Positions 25,465-34,286 of a stretch of 54,790 nucleotides of DNA are shown piece by piece (within the stretch, counting starts at the first letter, position 1; the number at the start of each line of letters is the position of its first letter). Made by a program: the position numbers and the translations under genes. This DNA is from Allobosea robiniae (GTDB taxonomy: Bacteria; Pseudomonadota; Alphaproteobacteria; Rhizobiales; Beijerinckiaceae). The stretch is taken from NCBI RefSeq assembly GCF_900102525.1, contig NZ_FNBZ01000013.1, positions 1-54,790 on the forward strand, written 5' to 3'. A model generated the notes under the pieces. The model did no database searches. It was not told the DNA's origin and saw only the letters and a program-made list of their open reading frames with translations.

Positions 25465-26186
25465 CCCGGCCGCTCGTCATCGCCCATCGCGGCCACTCGG
25501 CCCGCTATCCGGAGAATACGCTGGAGGCCCATCGCGCCGCGATCGCGTCCGGCGCCGATCTCGTCGAGACCGATGCACGCCTCAGCGCCGACGGCATCGT
25601 CATCGCCTCGCATGATCCCGACCTTGCCCGCATCGCCGGCCGCGATGCCGCGATCGCGGAGACGCCGTACGAGAGCCTCAAAGCCATCGCCCGCGCAGGC
25701 GGCGTGCAGCTCGCGACGCTGGCCGAGGCGCTGGCCACGATCTGTCCACACCGACAAGCGCTGATCGACATCAAGACCAAGGACCTCGCCATCATCGACG
25801 CCGTGCTTGCCGTCATCAAGGAACTCGGCGTCGCCGACCGGGTCTGGATCGGCGCGCGCGAAGTGCTTCAGGTCGCACACGCCACGCTGACGATCCCCGG
25901 CCTCAGGGCCCTCGCCTTCCTGCCCGACAAGGCCAATCCGGACCACTATGCCGCTGCGGGCGCGAGCGCCTTCCGCATCTGGGAAGGTGCGCTCGACGGC
26001 CCGGTCGCGGCGCGGCTGCTCGGGCGCTCTCCCGTCTGGGTCACCGCCGGCGGCAACGGCACGGACCGTATCGTCGGCGATGTCGATCACGATGGCCTGC
26101 TACGGATTCTCGCTCATGCGCCTCAGGCCGTTCTGCTCAACGATCCCGACCTGCTGACCGGCCTGCAAAGCCGCAAGGCGTCGTGA
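25461..26186 (+). CDS. Glycerophosphodiester phosphodiesterase embedded in an Opp-type ABC operon
   Basis: This 241-aa GDPD enzyme has active-site residues H9-R10 (IAHRGH), E18-N19 (PENT), E36 and D38 (VETDAR) and H51-D52 (SHDPDLARI). It has no signal peptide, so it would cleave imported glycerophosphodiesters in the cytoplasm. It is translationally coupled on both sides (ATGA with the ATPase, TGATG with the permease), so it is a true member of the transporter operon. It differs clearly from the divergent GDPD at 20241-20987, which suggests two different alcohol moieties or a division of labour. Confidence 0.92.
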   Translation: MTRPLVIAHRGHSARYPENTLEAHRAAIASGADLVETDARLSADGIVIASHDPDLARIAGRDAAIAETPYESLKAIARAGGVQLATLAEALATICPHRQALIDIKTKDLAIIDAVLAVIKELGVADRVWIGAREVLQVAHATLTIPGLRALAFLPDKANPDHYAAAGASAFRIWEGALDGPVAARLLGRSPVWVTAGGNGTDRIVGDVDHDGLLRILAHAPQAVLLNDPDLLTGLQSRKAS

Positions 26187-27118
26187 TGCCGGGCCGGCTG
26201 TTCCTGACGAAGCTCGCGCGCGGCCTCCTGACCGTCTGGCTGATCGTGACGCTGACCTTCGTCGCGCTCAACCTCTCGGGCGACCCGATCGAGGCGCTGG
26301 TCGGCGACCAGGCTCCCGCGGAGGTCATCGCGCATTACCGCGAGAAATTCGGGCTCGACCGACCGCTCTGGCAGCAATACGTCTCCTATGTATCCGGCAT
26401 CGCGCAGGGCGATTTCGGGCTGTCGCTCTCGGACCAGCGGCCAGCGATCGAGCTCATCGCCGCAGCATTGCCGCGCACGCTCAGGCTCGGGCTCACCGCC
26501 TTCGTGCTCGGCCTCCTGCTCGGCGTCGGGCTCGGCATCGTCGCGGCGCTCAACCGCAACCGGGCGATCGACCGCTTCGTGATGAGCTTCGCCGTGCTCG
26601 GCTTCAGCCTGCCGAACTTCTTCTTGGGCATCCTGCTGATCCTGCTGTTCTCGTTGCACTGGCGCCTGCTGCCGAGTTCGGGCGACCAGACGATCTGGCA
26701 CCTGATCCTGCCGGCCGTGACGCTCGGCACGCATTTCGCCGGCACCTTCGCCCGTTTCACGCGCTCGGCGATGCTCGAGGTGCTCAGCAAGCAATATGTC
26801 GTCGCCGCCCGGGCCAAGGGCGTGCCGCGGCCGCGCCGGGTGCTCTGGCATGCCCTGCCCAATGCCGCGATCCCGATCATCACGATCATCGGCCTCAAGC
26901 TCGGCGATCTCGTCGCCGGCTCGATCATCGTCGAGACCGTCTTCGCGGTGCCGGGCGTCGGCCGGTTGCTGGTCAATGCCGTGACATCCCGCGATTTCGC
27001 TCTGGTGCAGGCGATCCTGATCATGACCTCGATCACGATGGTTCTCGCCAATCTCGCCGTCGACGCGATCTATGCGCTGATCGACCCGCGCATGCGCGCT
27101 GCCCGGTCGGAGAGCTGA
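26186..27118 (+). CDS. Opp/Dpp-type ABC transporter permease (DppB-like)
   Basis: This 310-aa permease starts at ATG 26186, sharing a base with the GDPD stop (a GTG at 26183 is possible). It has an N-terminal helix LTVWLIVTLTFVALNLSGDP, loop DRPLWQQYVSYVSGIAQGDFGLS, six helices and the EAA motif (YVVAARAKGVPRPRRVLWHALPNAAIPI). It forms the channel with the DppC-like protein downstream, whose start follows one base after its stop. Confidence 0.93.
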   Translation: MPGRLFLTKLARGLLTVWLIVTLTFVALNLSGDPIEALVGDQAPAEVIAHYREKFGLDRPLWQQYVSYVSGIAQGDFGLSLSDQRPAIELIAAALPRTLRLGLTAFVLGLLLGVGLGIVAALNRNRAIDRFVMSFAVLGFSLPNFFLGILLILLFSLHWRLLPSSGDQTIWHLILPAVTLGTHFAGTFARFTRSAMLEVLSKQYVVAARAKGVPRPRRVLWHALPNAAIPIITIIGLKLGDLVAGSIIVETVFAVPGVGRLLVNAVTSRDFALVQAILIMTSITMVLANLAVDAIYALIDPRMRAARSES

Positions 27119-27119
27119 G

Positions 27120-28001
27120 ATGGCGCTCACGACCCTGTTCCGCCGGAAGGACGATGCGCCGGTCCGTGCCGAGGCGCGCTATCCGACACTCGTCATCATC
27201 GCGCTTGCCCTGCTCGGGCTGATCCTCGTGATCTTCCTTTTCGCCGACTGGCTCGCTCCTTACGACTACCGCACGCAATCGCTGCTGAAGCGCCTGAAGC
27301 CGCCGAGCTTCCTCGGCGGGCTGCCCGAACACCTGCTTGGTACCGACGAACTCGGGCGCGACGTCCTGAGCCGCCTGATCTACGCGATCCGCTTCAGCGT
27401 GCTCGTCGCGCTCGGCGGCACGCTGATCGGCGCCTTCATCGGCACCACGCTCGGCTTCATCGCCGCCCATTTCCGCGGGCTGGTCGAGGAGGCCATCATG
27501 ATGCTGGCCGATGTGCAGGCATCGTTGCCCTTCATGATGATCGCGCTGGCGTTGATCGCGCTGTTCGGCGGCGGCTTCTTCCTGTTCGTCGCGATCATGG
27601 GGTTCTATGGCTGGGAGGTGTTCGCGCGGCTGACGCGCGGCGTCGTCATCGCCGCCAATACACAAGGCTATGCGACGGCCGTGACGGCGCTCGGCGCGCC
27701 GGCCCGCCATGTCTATCTCCGGCATGTCCTGCCGAATATCCTGAGCGTGCTGATCGTCCAGTTCACGCTGAACTTCCCGCAGGTGATCCTGCTGGAGACC
27801 TCGCTCTCCTTCCTCGGCCTCGGCATCCGTCCGCCCCTGACCAGCCTCGGCCAGATGCTCGGCGCCGGACGCGCCTATCTCACCAGCGCGTGGTGGATCG
27901 CAGTGCTGCCCGGCATGGCTATCTTCCTGACGACGATGTCGATCTCGATCGTCGGCGACTGGATCCGGGACCGGCTCGACCCGACGCTGCAATCGCGCTG
28001 A
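27120..28001 (+). CDS. Opp/Dpp-type ABC transporter permease (DppC-like)
   Basis: This 293-aa permease has a cytoplasmic N-terminus, a helix (LVIIALALLGLILVIFLFADW), the OppC pattern HLLGTDELGRDVLSRLIYAIRFSVLV and the EAA loop GYATAVTALGAPARHVYLRHVLPN. It is the last gene of the GDPD-linked operon. The convergent AraC gene ends 6 bp beyond, leaving no room for an independent terminator. Confidence 0.93.
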   Translation: MALTTLFRRKDDAPVRAEARYPTLVIIALALLGLILVIFLFADWLAPYDYRTQSLLKRLKPPSFLGGLPEHLLGTDELGRDVLSRLIYAIRFSVLVALGGTLIGAFIGTTLGFIAAHFRGLVEEAIMMLADVQASLPFMMIALALIALFGGGFFLFVAIMGFYGWEVFARLTRGVVIAANTQGYATAVTALGAPARHVYLRHVLPNILSVLIVQFTLNFPQVILLETSLSFLGLGIRPPLTSLGQMLGAGRAYLTSAWWIAVLPGMAIFLTTMSISIVGDWIRDRLDPTLQSR

Positions 28002-28007
28002 TCGGCT

Positions 28008-28763
28008 TCACGTGGGCAGATCGGCCCGGCCGAGGACACGCCGGGCCGCTGTCCGCAGCGCACGCTGGTCGGCATAACCAACCGCCCTGGCAATCTGGTG
28101 GGGCGGCGCGCCATCGCTCGCCATCGTCATGGCCCGCAGTACGCGCAGGCGAGACCTCCAGTCGCCGAAGCTCAGGCCGGTCTCCGCCCGGAAGCCGCGT
28201 GTCAATGTCCGCCGGCTCGCTCCCGCGCGCTGCGCCCAGCCATCGATGTCGAGGCCAGAACCGGGGTCCTTCAGCAAGGCATCGCAGATGCGCCGCAGAC
28301 GCACATCCCGCGGCAAGGGCAGCGTCAGCGCCGTCTCCGGCGCCCGCGCGATCTCGTCGAGAATCAGCGCGGCGAGATGCCCGCCGCGCCCGGCTTCGTC
28401 ATAGAGCAGCGGCTCGACCGCAAGCGCCTCCAGCGCCGAAGCGAGCAGGCTGGAGACCTCCAGCACGCGGCACCCCGCCGGCAGGACACCCACCGCCTCC
28501 GGCGCGATATAGGCCGAGCACATCGAGACCGCGCCATGCATCCTGACCTCATGCGAGAGACCAGGCGGAATCCAGAGCGCATGCCGGGCCGGCAGCACCC
28601 AGGTGCCGTCCTCCGCCCGGACCAGCGTCAGGCCAGCGGTGGCATAGAGCAGTTGCGCGCGCGGATGGCTGTGCCAGCCCGTGCTGGCGCCGGCGGAATA
28701 GCTCTTCGGCATGACGGCAACGGCGCGCGGCACCGTCTGATAGGCCTCGCTCTCACTGCGCAT
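28008..28763 (-). CDS. AraC-family regulator with N-terminal cupin domain
   Basis: This 251-aa protein has an N-terminal cupin sensor (GWHSHPRAQLLYATAGLTLV ... LPARHALWIPPGLSHEVRMHG) and a C-terminal double HTH AraC domain (IDGWAQRAGASRRTLTRGFRAETGLSFGDW). The ATG at 28763 is preceded by AGGAG; a GTG at 28766 is also possible. It is divergent from an MFS transporter with ~90 bp between starts, the classic arrangement of a regulator and its exporter or importer. Confidence 0.92.
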   Translation of the reverse strand: MRSESEAYQTVPRAVAVMPKSYSAGASTGWHSHPRAQLLYATAGLTLVRAEDGTWVLPARHALWIPPGLSHEVRMHGAVSMCSAYIAPEAVGVLPAGCRVLEVSSLLASALEALAVEPLLYDEAGRGGHLAALILDEIARAPETALTLPLPRDVRLRRICDALLKDPGSGLDIDGWAQRAGASRRTLTRGFRAETGLSFGDWRSRLRVLRAMTMASDGAPPHQIARAVGYADQRALRTAARRVLGRADLPT

Positions 28764-28855
28764 CACATCTCCTGTTTGGCCCGATCCTGCCGAATAACGG
28801 CCCGACAGGCTTAACGGGTCAAGCTAAATTGGCGCGTTATTATCGAGAGACCGCC

Positions 28856-30055
28856 ATGACCCCCGAAACGCTGTCGAAGCGCACCCTTCTCTTCGTCAAT
28901 GCCGCTCATGCGCTCGATCATTTCGTGCTGCTGATCTACCCGACGGCGGTGATCGCCATCGCGGCGCAGACCAATCTCAGCTATGCCGAGCTGATCGGCC
29001 TCGCCACCGGCGCCTTCGTCGCCTTCGGCCTGTGCTCGCTGCCGATGGGCTGGCTCTCGGATCGGTTCGGCCGGCGTAACATGCTCGCCGTGTTCTTCAT
29101 CGGTTACGGGCTGTCCTGCCTCGGCGTTGCGAGTGCCGACCGCCCCGCCGCCTTCGCCGGCTGGCTGCTCGTGCTGGGCGTGGCCTCGGCGATCTATCAC
29201 CCGGTCGGCTCGACGATGCTGGTCAGTCATGCCCGCCAGCTCGGCCGGGATCTCGGCGTCAACGCCGTCTGGGGCAATCTCGGCGCGGCTTCGGCCGCCG
29301 GCGTCACCGCGCTCATCGCCGCGAATTTCGGCTGGCGCTTCGCCTTCGTCCTGCCGGGGCTGGTCTGCCTCGTTCTCGGCGCGGCATTCATCGCGCTCGT
29401 GCCCGGCGACGGTAACCCGTCCGCGAACCGCTCCGGCAAGGCCGAACTCATTCCGGTCAATCGGCCGAAGGCTCTGCTCGCCATCTTCGCTGTCGCGGTC
29501 ATAGCCGGCGGCATGACCTTCAACATCACCACGATCGCGCTGCCGAAGGTCATCGACGAAAGGCTCGGCCTCGACCTGCCGCTGGCGCTGATCGGCTCGC
29601 TGGCGACGCTGGTCTTCGTCTTCGGCGCCGCCACGCAATGGCTGATGGGGCGGCTGGTCGACCGCTACACGCTTCCGGCCCTGTTCGTCGGGCTCGCGCT
29701 GTTCCAGCCGCTGGGCCTCGCACTCGCGGCGACGACATCCGGCGTGCCGCTGCTGATCGGCCTCGTCATGACCATGGCCGCGATCTACGGGCAGGTCGTC
29801 GTCAACGACGCGATGGTCGCCCGCTACGTGCCGGCGCAGCACCGCGCCAAGGCGTTCAGCGTGCGCTATTTCCTCGGCTTCACAGTGAGCGGCTTCGTGG
29901 TGCCGATGCTGGCCGTCCTGCATGCGCAAGGCGGGTTCGGGCTGGTGCTGGCGGGCGCGACCGTCTTCGGCCTGATCGTCTGGTGCGCCGCGCTGGCGTT
30001 CTTCTTCCTGGCGCAGGCCGCGCCGACGGCGAACACCGTCCCAGCCGAGCCATAG
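28856..30055 (+). CDS. MFS transporter
   Basis: This 399-aa protein has about 12 hydrophobic segments and the MFS loop 2-3 motif GWLSDRFGRRNML. The N-terminus AAHALDHFVLLIYPTAVIAIA and the following GLATGAFVAFGLCSLPMG resemble the fosmidomycin-resistance-like (FSR) branch, which exports drugs or small solutes; that placement is only suggestive. ATG 28856 begins the conserved region, preceded by GAGAGACC. It is probably controlled by the divergent AraC protein. Confidence 0.88.
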   Translation: MTPETLSKRTLLFVNAAHALDHFVLLIYPTAVIAIAAQTNLSYAELIGLATGAFVAFGLCSLPMGWLSDRFGRRNMLAVFFIGYGLSCLGVASADRPAAFAGWLLVLGVASAIYHPVGSTMLVSHARQLGRDLGVNAVWGNLGAASAAGVTALIAANFGWRFAFVLPGLVCLVLGAAFIALVPGDGNPSANRSGKAELIPVNRPKALLAIFAVAVIAGGMTFNITTIALPKVIDERLGLDLPLALIGSLATLVFVFGAATQWLMGRLVDRYTLPALFVGLALFQPLGLALAATTSGVPLLIGLVMTMAAIYGQVVVNDAMVARYVPAQHRAKAFSVRYFLGFTVSGFVVPMLAVLHAQGGFGLVLAGATVFGLIVWCAALAFFFLAQAAPTANTVPAEP

Positions 30056-30107
30056 GCTTATGGCGGCGCAAGCTGCCGGCTGCTCATTCAAATTGAGTCG
30101 AGGCCAT

Positions 30108-30131
30108 AGCCCCGCCATGCACGGCGGGGCT
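30108..30131. terminator. Hairpin after the MFS gene
   Basis: AGCCCCGCC and GGCGGGGCT form a perfect 9-bp stem around ATGCAC, about 50 bp after the MFS stop. No T-tract follows; instead a perfect palindrome TCAAGCATGCTTGA (30131-30144) abuts it. It is a plausible transcription end or part of the regulatory region of the next operon. Confidence 0.5.
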
Positions 30132-30150
30132 CAAGCATGCTTGATCATGC

Positions 30151-30191
30151 GTTTCTGACATCTCACAAAGTGATTGTCAGATCTCAGAAAC
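30151..30191. promoter_or_regulatory. Nested inverted repeats upstream of GntR, candidate operator
   Basis: The outer arms GTTTCTGA (30151-30158) and TCAGAAAC (30184-30191) are perfect inverses. An inner pair TCTGACA (30154-30160) and TGTCAGA (30175-30181) is also perfect, and the two share bases, so only one pairing could form at a time in RNA. The element ends 16 bp before the GntR start codon, which is typical for autoregulation. Confidence 0.65.
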
Positions 30192-30207
30192 TGAGCCAGC
30201 ATGGCTC

Positions 30208-30987
30208 ATGCTCGATCAATCGCCCTTCTCGCTTCCGAAGCCGCCTGCAGCGGAAAGCGACATCACCTTCGCAAGCCGGCGCCTGCGGCAGGTGCTTGTC
30301 CGCTGCGAGCTCATTCCCGGTACCTATGCCCATGAAGGCGACCTCGCGCAGCGTTTCGGCCTCGGACGCGCGGCTGTTCGCGTCGCACTGACGGAACTTG
30401 CTGGGGCCGGCTTCGTCGCCAGGCATGCGCGGCAGGGCTGGCGCGTCGCTGCGGTCGACGGGGCGCTTGCAAGCGCCATCGTCGAGGCAAGATTGCGGAT
30501 CGAGCCGGCACTGGTCGAAAAGCCGCTCGATGAGCGCAGCATTGCCCTGCTCGGCAGCCTGAGAGGCGCGATCGACGCCGTTCTGGGGAGGGACGATCCT
30601 TCAGCCCGCACCATGGCGCAGCAATTGTGCCGGCAGGCACTCGACCTGCTCGCACAGCGGGCCGGCGGCTTCATCGAAAGCTGGCTGCGCGATCTCTGGG
30701 ATCACACCGAACGGCTGATCCGCTCCCTCGAACTCGCCGGCACGACGCCGCCGGCGATCGATCCGCGCCCGCTGCTCGACGCGCTCCTGCGCGGCGACCG
30801 GGAGGCCGCGCTGCTCGCGCTTCAGGAGGAGCAGAAGCGCTTCACCGATGCGGTCGCGCACGGCTTTCTCGCCACCGCTCGCCTGCTCCCGCAGGATCAC
30901 CCCGTTTCCGTGCGCAGCCGCCTGCCGCGCCGGAGCAGCAACGACCGCAAGCCGTCCCCCACCCTGTCCGAGGAGAAATCGCGATGA
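30208..30987 (+). CDS. GntR-family regulator of the GGT-linked ABC operon
   Basis: This 259-aa protein has an N-terminal winged helix (ELIPGTYAHEGDLAQRFGLGRAAVRVALTELAGAGFV) and a helical C-terminal domain of FCD type (IVEARLRIEPALVEKPLDE ...). The C-terminal tail is basic and low-complexity (SRLPRRSSNDRKPSPT). No good Shine-Dalgarno is visible, and an out-of-frame ATG precedes it at 30201. Its stop overlaps the binding-protein start by ATGA, so it is the first gene of the operon it presumably controls through the repeats at 30151-30191. Confidence 0.88.
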   Translation: MLDQSPFSLPKPPAAESDITFASRRLRQVLVRCELIPGTYAHEGDLAQRFGLGRAAVRVALTELAGAGFVARHARQGWRVAAVDGALASAIVEARLRIEPALVEKPLDERSIALLGSLRGAIDAVLGRDDPSARTMAQQLCRQALDLLAQRAGGFIESWLRDLWDHTERLIRSLELAGTTPPAIDPRPLLDALLRGDREAALLALQEEQKRFTDAVAHGFLATARLLPQDHPVSVRSRLPRRSSNDRKPSPTLSEEKSR

Positions 30988-32489
30988 GCCGTGTTTCGAA
31001 AGCCGCAGCCGCCTTCCTCGTCGCCACCGCGCTCGGCCTGGCGGCCGGGCCGGCACTCGCCGCCAAGGATCGTTTCGTCGTCGACCTCGTCAACGAGCCG
31101 TCCTCGCTCGACCCGCAGGTGCAGTGGAATCCGGACAGCTACTATGTCTACCGCAACATCTTCGACAATCTCGTCACCCGCGACGACAAGGGCGAAATCA
31201 TCCCGCAAGTCGCGACCGCCTGGAAGCAGCTCTCGGACACTGAGATCGAGTTCGACCTGCGCAGCGACATCGCTTTCCATGACGGCTCGAAGCTGACCGC
31301 CGACGATGTCGTCTTCAGCGTCAAGCGCATCACCGATCCGAAATTCGCCAGCCCCCAGCTCGGCCAGTTCGACAAGATCACCGACGCCGTCGCGCTCTCG
31401 CCGACCAAGGTGAAGCTCGTCACCGCCGGCCCCTATCCGGCGCTGCTGGCGCAGCTCGTCAAGCTCTCGATCGTGCCCAAGGCCGTGGTCGAGGCCGTCG
31501 GCAAGGATGCCTTCAACCTCAAGCCCGTCGGCAGCGGCCCCTACAAGTTCGAGTCCTGGCAACGCGGCGTGAATGTCCAGCTTGCGCGCAACGACACCTA
31601 TTGGGGCACCAAGGCGCCGTTCCCGACCGTGACCTTCCGGGCTGTGCCGGACGCGGCGACGCGGCTTGCCAACCTGCAGGCCGGTGCGAGCGACCTCGTC
31701 GTCACGCTCGATGCCGACCAGGCTGCCCAACTCAAATCCTCCGCCAAGGCCCAGGCCCTGATCGGCCTGACCGAGCGCGTCGCCTATGTCCGGCTCAACA
31801 CGACCAAGCCGCCCTTCGACAATCCCAAGCTCAGGCTGGCGGCAGCCTATGCGCTCGACAAGCAGGCGATGATCGACGGCCTGCTGGGCGGCCATGACAA
31901 GCCGGTGCCGGAACTGCTGACCCCGGCGATCTTCGGCTGGGTCGACGGCATCAAGGCACCGGAACACGACCTCGCCAAGGCCAAGGCGCTGATCGCGGAA
32001 GCAGGCCCCGCCGCGAAGGCCGAGATCGACCTCGCCACCGCGCCGGTCTTCGACCAGCGCATCGTCCAGGCAATCCAGCAGATGCTGGTCGATGCCGGCT
32101 TCAACGTGAAGATCGCGATGTCCGACATGGCGACCTATCTGAAGCGCGCCCAGGCCGGACCGGAGGCGACCTCGATGCTCAGCTTCGGCCGCTGGTCCTG
32201 CGCCTGCCAGGATGCCGACGGCGTGCTCTTCCCGCTGCTGCACAAGAGCAGCGGCTGGTCGGCCTATCGCAACCCGAAGATGGACGCCCTGCTGGAAGAG
32301 GCGCGCGCGACGCTCGACACCAGCAAGCGGCTCGCCGCCTACAAGCAGGTCCACGAGATCGTCGCTACCGATGTACCGGTCGTGCCGCTCTACCAGGCCG
32401 TGGTGATCTATGGCGCGGCGAAGAACCTCGCCTTCCAGCCGACGCCCAACGAAAGCATGTTCATCAACCGGATGAGCTGGAAGGACTGA
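30984..32489 (+). CDS. Opp/Dpp-type ABC transporter substrate-binding protein of the GGT-linked system
   Basis: This 501-aa SBP family 5 protein has signal peptide SKAAAAFLVATALGLAAGPALAA. Core motifs are VVDLVNEPSSLDPQVQWNPDSYYVY, IAFHDGSKLTADDVVFSVKRI and FNLKPVGSGPYKFESWQRGVNV. ATG 30984 overlaps the GntR stop. Its neighbours include a gamma-glutamyltransferase, which suggests a gamma-glutamyl compound or glutathione-like ligand, analogous to GsiB; that is inference from context only. Confidence 0.93.
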   Translation: MSRVSKAAAAFLVATALGLAAGPALAAKDRFVVDLVNEPSSLDPQVQWNPDSYYVYRNIFDNLVTRDDKGEIIPQVATAWKQLSDTEIEFDLRSDIAFHDGSKLTADDVVFSVKRITDPKFASPQLGQFDKITDAVALSPTKVKLVTAGPYPALLAQLVKLSIVPKAVVEAVGKDAFNLKPVGSGPYKFESWQRGVNVQLARNDTYWGTKAPFPTVTFRAVPDAATRLANLQAGASDLVVTLDADQAAQLKSSAKAQALIGLTERVAYVRLNTTKPPFDNPKLRLAAAYALDKQAMIDGLLGGHDKPVPELLTPAIFGWVDGIKAPEHDLAKAKALIAEAGPAAKAEIDLATAPVFDQRIVQAIQQMLVDAGFNVKIAMSDMATYLKRAQAGPEATSMLSFGRWSCACQDADGVLFPLLHKSSGWSAYRNPKMDALLEEARATLDTSKRLAAYKQVHEIVATDVPVVPLYQAVVIYGAAKNLAFQPTPNESMFINRMSWKD

Positions 32490-32495
32490 GCCGCG

Positions 32496-33422
32496 GTGCC
32501 GGGTTTTCTGCTCCGCCGGCTGGGCCAGGCTCTCGTCACCATCCTCGGGGTGGTGACGCTGATCTTCTTCGTCCAGCGCCTGACGGGAGACCCGACCTAT
32601 CTGCTTGTGCCGGAAACGGCGACACAGGCCGATATCGCGGCCTTGCGCCACCAGCTCGGCTTCGACCGGCCATTGGTGGTGCAGTATCTCGATTTCCTCG
32701 GCGAGCTCGGGCGCTTCGACCTCGGGCAATCCGTGGTGCAGCGCGTGCCGGTGACGACGATCATCGCCTCGCGCCTGCCCTATACGCTGATGCTGGCGGC
32801 GGGCGCGCTCCTCGTTGCCTGCGGCATCGGCGTGCCGATCGGCATCCTGCTGGCGATCTTCCGCAACTCGCCCGCGGCGAAGGCAGCAGCCGGCTTCGTC
32901 CTTGCCGCCCAGAGCATGCCGACCTTCTGGAGCGGCATCCTGATGATCCTGGTGTTCTCGGTGCTGCTCGGCTGGCTGCCGCCCTCTTCCACCGGCGATC
33001 TCTCGCATCTCGTGATGCCGTCCTTCGCGCTCGGCCTGCTCAGCATGGCGACCTTTGCGCGGATCACACGCTCGGCCCTGCTCGATGAACTCTCGAAGGA
33101 CTACGTCCGCACCGCCCGCTCGCGCGGTGTTCGCAGCGGGCGACTGCTGATCCGCCATCTCGCGCGCAACGCCTCGATCCCGGTCATCACCGTCGCAGCT
33201 CTCGAAATCTCGAACCTGCTGGCCGGCGCCGTCATCGTCGAGACCGTCTTCGCCTGGCCCGGCCTCGGACAGGTCACCGTACAGGCGATCCTGGCGCGCG
33301 ATTTCATGATCGTGCAGGGCGTGGTGCTGCTCGGTGCCTTCGTCACCGTGCTGCTCAACCTGCTCTCGGACCTGCTCTACAGCCTGGTCGATCCGCGCAT
33401 CGTGCTGGAGGGGGCGCGGTGA
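32496..33422 (+). CDS. Opp/Dpp-type ABC transporter permease (DppB-like)
   Basis: This 308-aa permease has a GTG start 6 bp after the binding-protein stop. It has N-terminal helix LGQALVTILGVVTLIFFVQRLTGDP, six helices and the EAA loop (YVRTARSRGVRSGRLLIRHLARNASIPV). The stop overlaps the next GTG (GTGA). It forms the channel with the DppC-like partner. Confidence 0.93.
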   Translation: MPGFLLRRLGQALVTILGVVTLIFFVQRLTGDPTYLLVPETATQADIAALRHQLGFDRPLVVQYLDFLGELGRFDLGQSVVQRVPVTTIIASRLPYTLMLAAGALLVACGIGVPIGILLAIFRNSPAAKAAAGFVLAAQSMPTFWSGILMILVFSVLLGWLPPSSTGDLSHLVMPSFALGLLSMATFARITRSALLDELSKDYVRTARSRGVRSGRLLIRHLARNASIPVITVAALEISNLLAGAVIVETVFAWPGLGQVTVQAILARDFMIVQGVVLLGAFVTVLLNLLSDLLYSLVDPRIVLEGAR

Positions 33423-34276
33423 GCGTCGCAGCCGCAACCTCCGTGCCGCGCAGCAAGCGTGACGGCCTGTGGCGCTGGTGGCCGGTCGGCATCATCGCGC
33501 TCGTCGTGCTGGTCGCGATCCTTGCCCCTTGGCTCGCGCCCTATGACCCCAACCAGCAGAACCTGCTCGGTCGGTTGAAGCCTCCTGGCACGGTCTCGCG
33601 CAGCTTCCATTACTGGCTCGGCAGCGACGAGCTCGGCCGCGACCTGCTCAGCCGCGTCATCCATGGCGCGCGCATCTCGCTGATCGTCGCCTTCGCATCG
33701 GTCGTGCTCTCCGGCGTGGTCGGGACGACGCTCGGCATGATCGCCGGCTACCGGCGCGGCTGGGTCGAGATCGCGGTGATGCGCGTCGTCGACGTCTTCC
33801 TGTCGATCCCGGCGATCCTGCTCGCGATCATCACGGTCGCGGTGCTCGGCCCCGGCATCGTCAATGTCATCATGGTGCTCGCGCTCACCCGCTGGCCGCG
33901 CTACGCCCGCATCGCCTACAGCCAGACGCTCTCCGTCGCGAACATGCCCTATGTCCGGCTCTCGGCGCTGATGGGAGCCGGCGCGCCGCGCGTGCTCTTC
34001 CGCCATGTCCTGCCGAACATCGTCGGCGCGATCAGCGTCGTCGCGACGCTCGAATTCGGGCTGATGATCCTGTTCGAAGCGGGCCTCTCCTTCCTCGGGC
34101 TCGGCGTCCAGCCGCCGACCGCGAGCTGGGGCGCGATGCTCTCGACCGGCAGGAACTATGTCGCGACCGCCTGGTGGGTGGCGACGCTGCCCGGTGCCTG
34201 CCTGTTCGTGCTGGTGCTCGCCGTCAATCTCACCGGCGACGCCGTGCGCGACCGCCTCGATCCTCGCCATCGCTGA
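33419..34276 (+). CDS. Opp/Dpp-type ABC transporter permease (DppC-like)
   Basis: This 285-aa permease starts at GTG 33419, coupled to the preceding stop. It has a helix (WWPVGIIALVVLVAILAPWLAP), the OppC pattern YWLGSDELGRDLLSRVIHGARISLIV and the EAA loop (YVRLSALMGAGAPRVLFRHVLPN). The operon continues 10 bp later into non-transport enzymes before the ATPases, an unusual order for Opp systems. Confidence 0.93.
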   Translation: MSVAAATSVPRSKRDGLWRWWPVGIIALVVLVAILAPWLAPYDPNQQNLLGRLKPPGTVSRSFHYWLGSDELGRDLLSRVIHGARISLIVAFASVVLSGVVGTTLGMIAGYRRGWVEIAVMRVVDVFLSIPAILLAIITVAVLGPGIVNVIMVLALTRWPRYARIAYSQTLSVANMPYVRLSALMGAGAPRVLFRHVLPNIVGAISVVATLEFGLMILFEAGLSFLGLGVQPPTASWGAMLSTGRNYVATAWWVATLPGACLFVLVLAVNLTGDAVRDRLDPRHR

Positions 34277-34286
34277 AGGAAAAGCC

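Noticed and set aside
30897..33437. An 846-codon minus-strand open frame
   Set aside because: It covers the GntR end, a binding protein and a permease in antisense; no recognisable domain and strong His/Arg/Asp bias.
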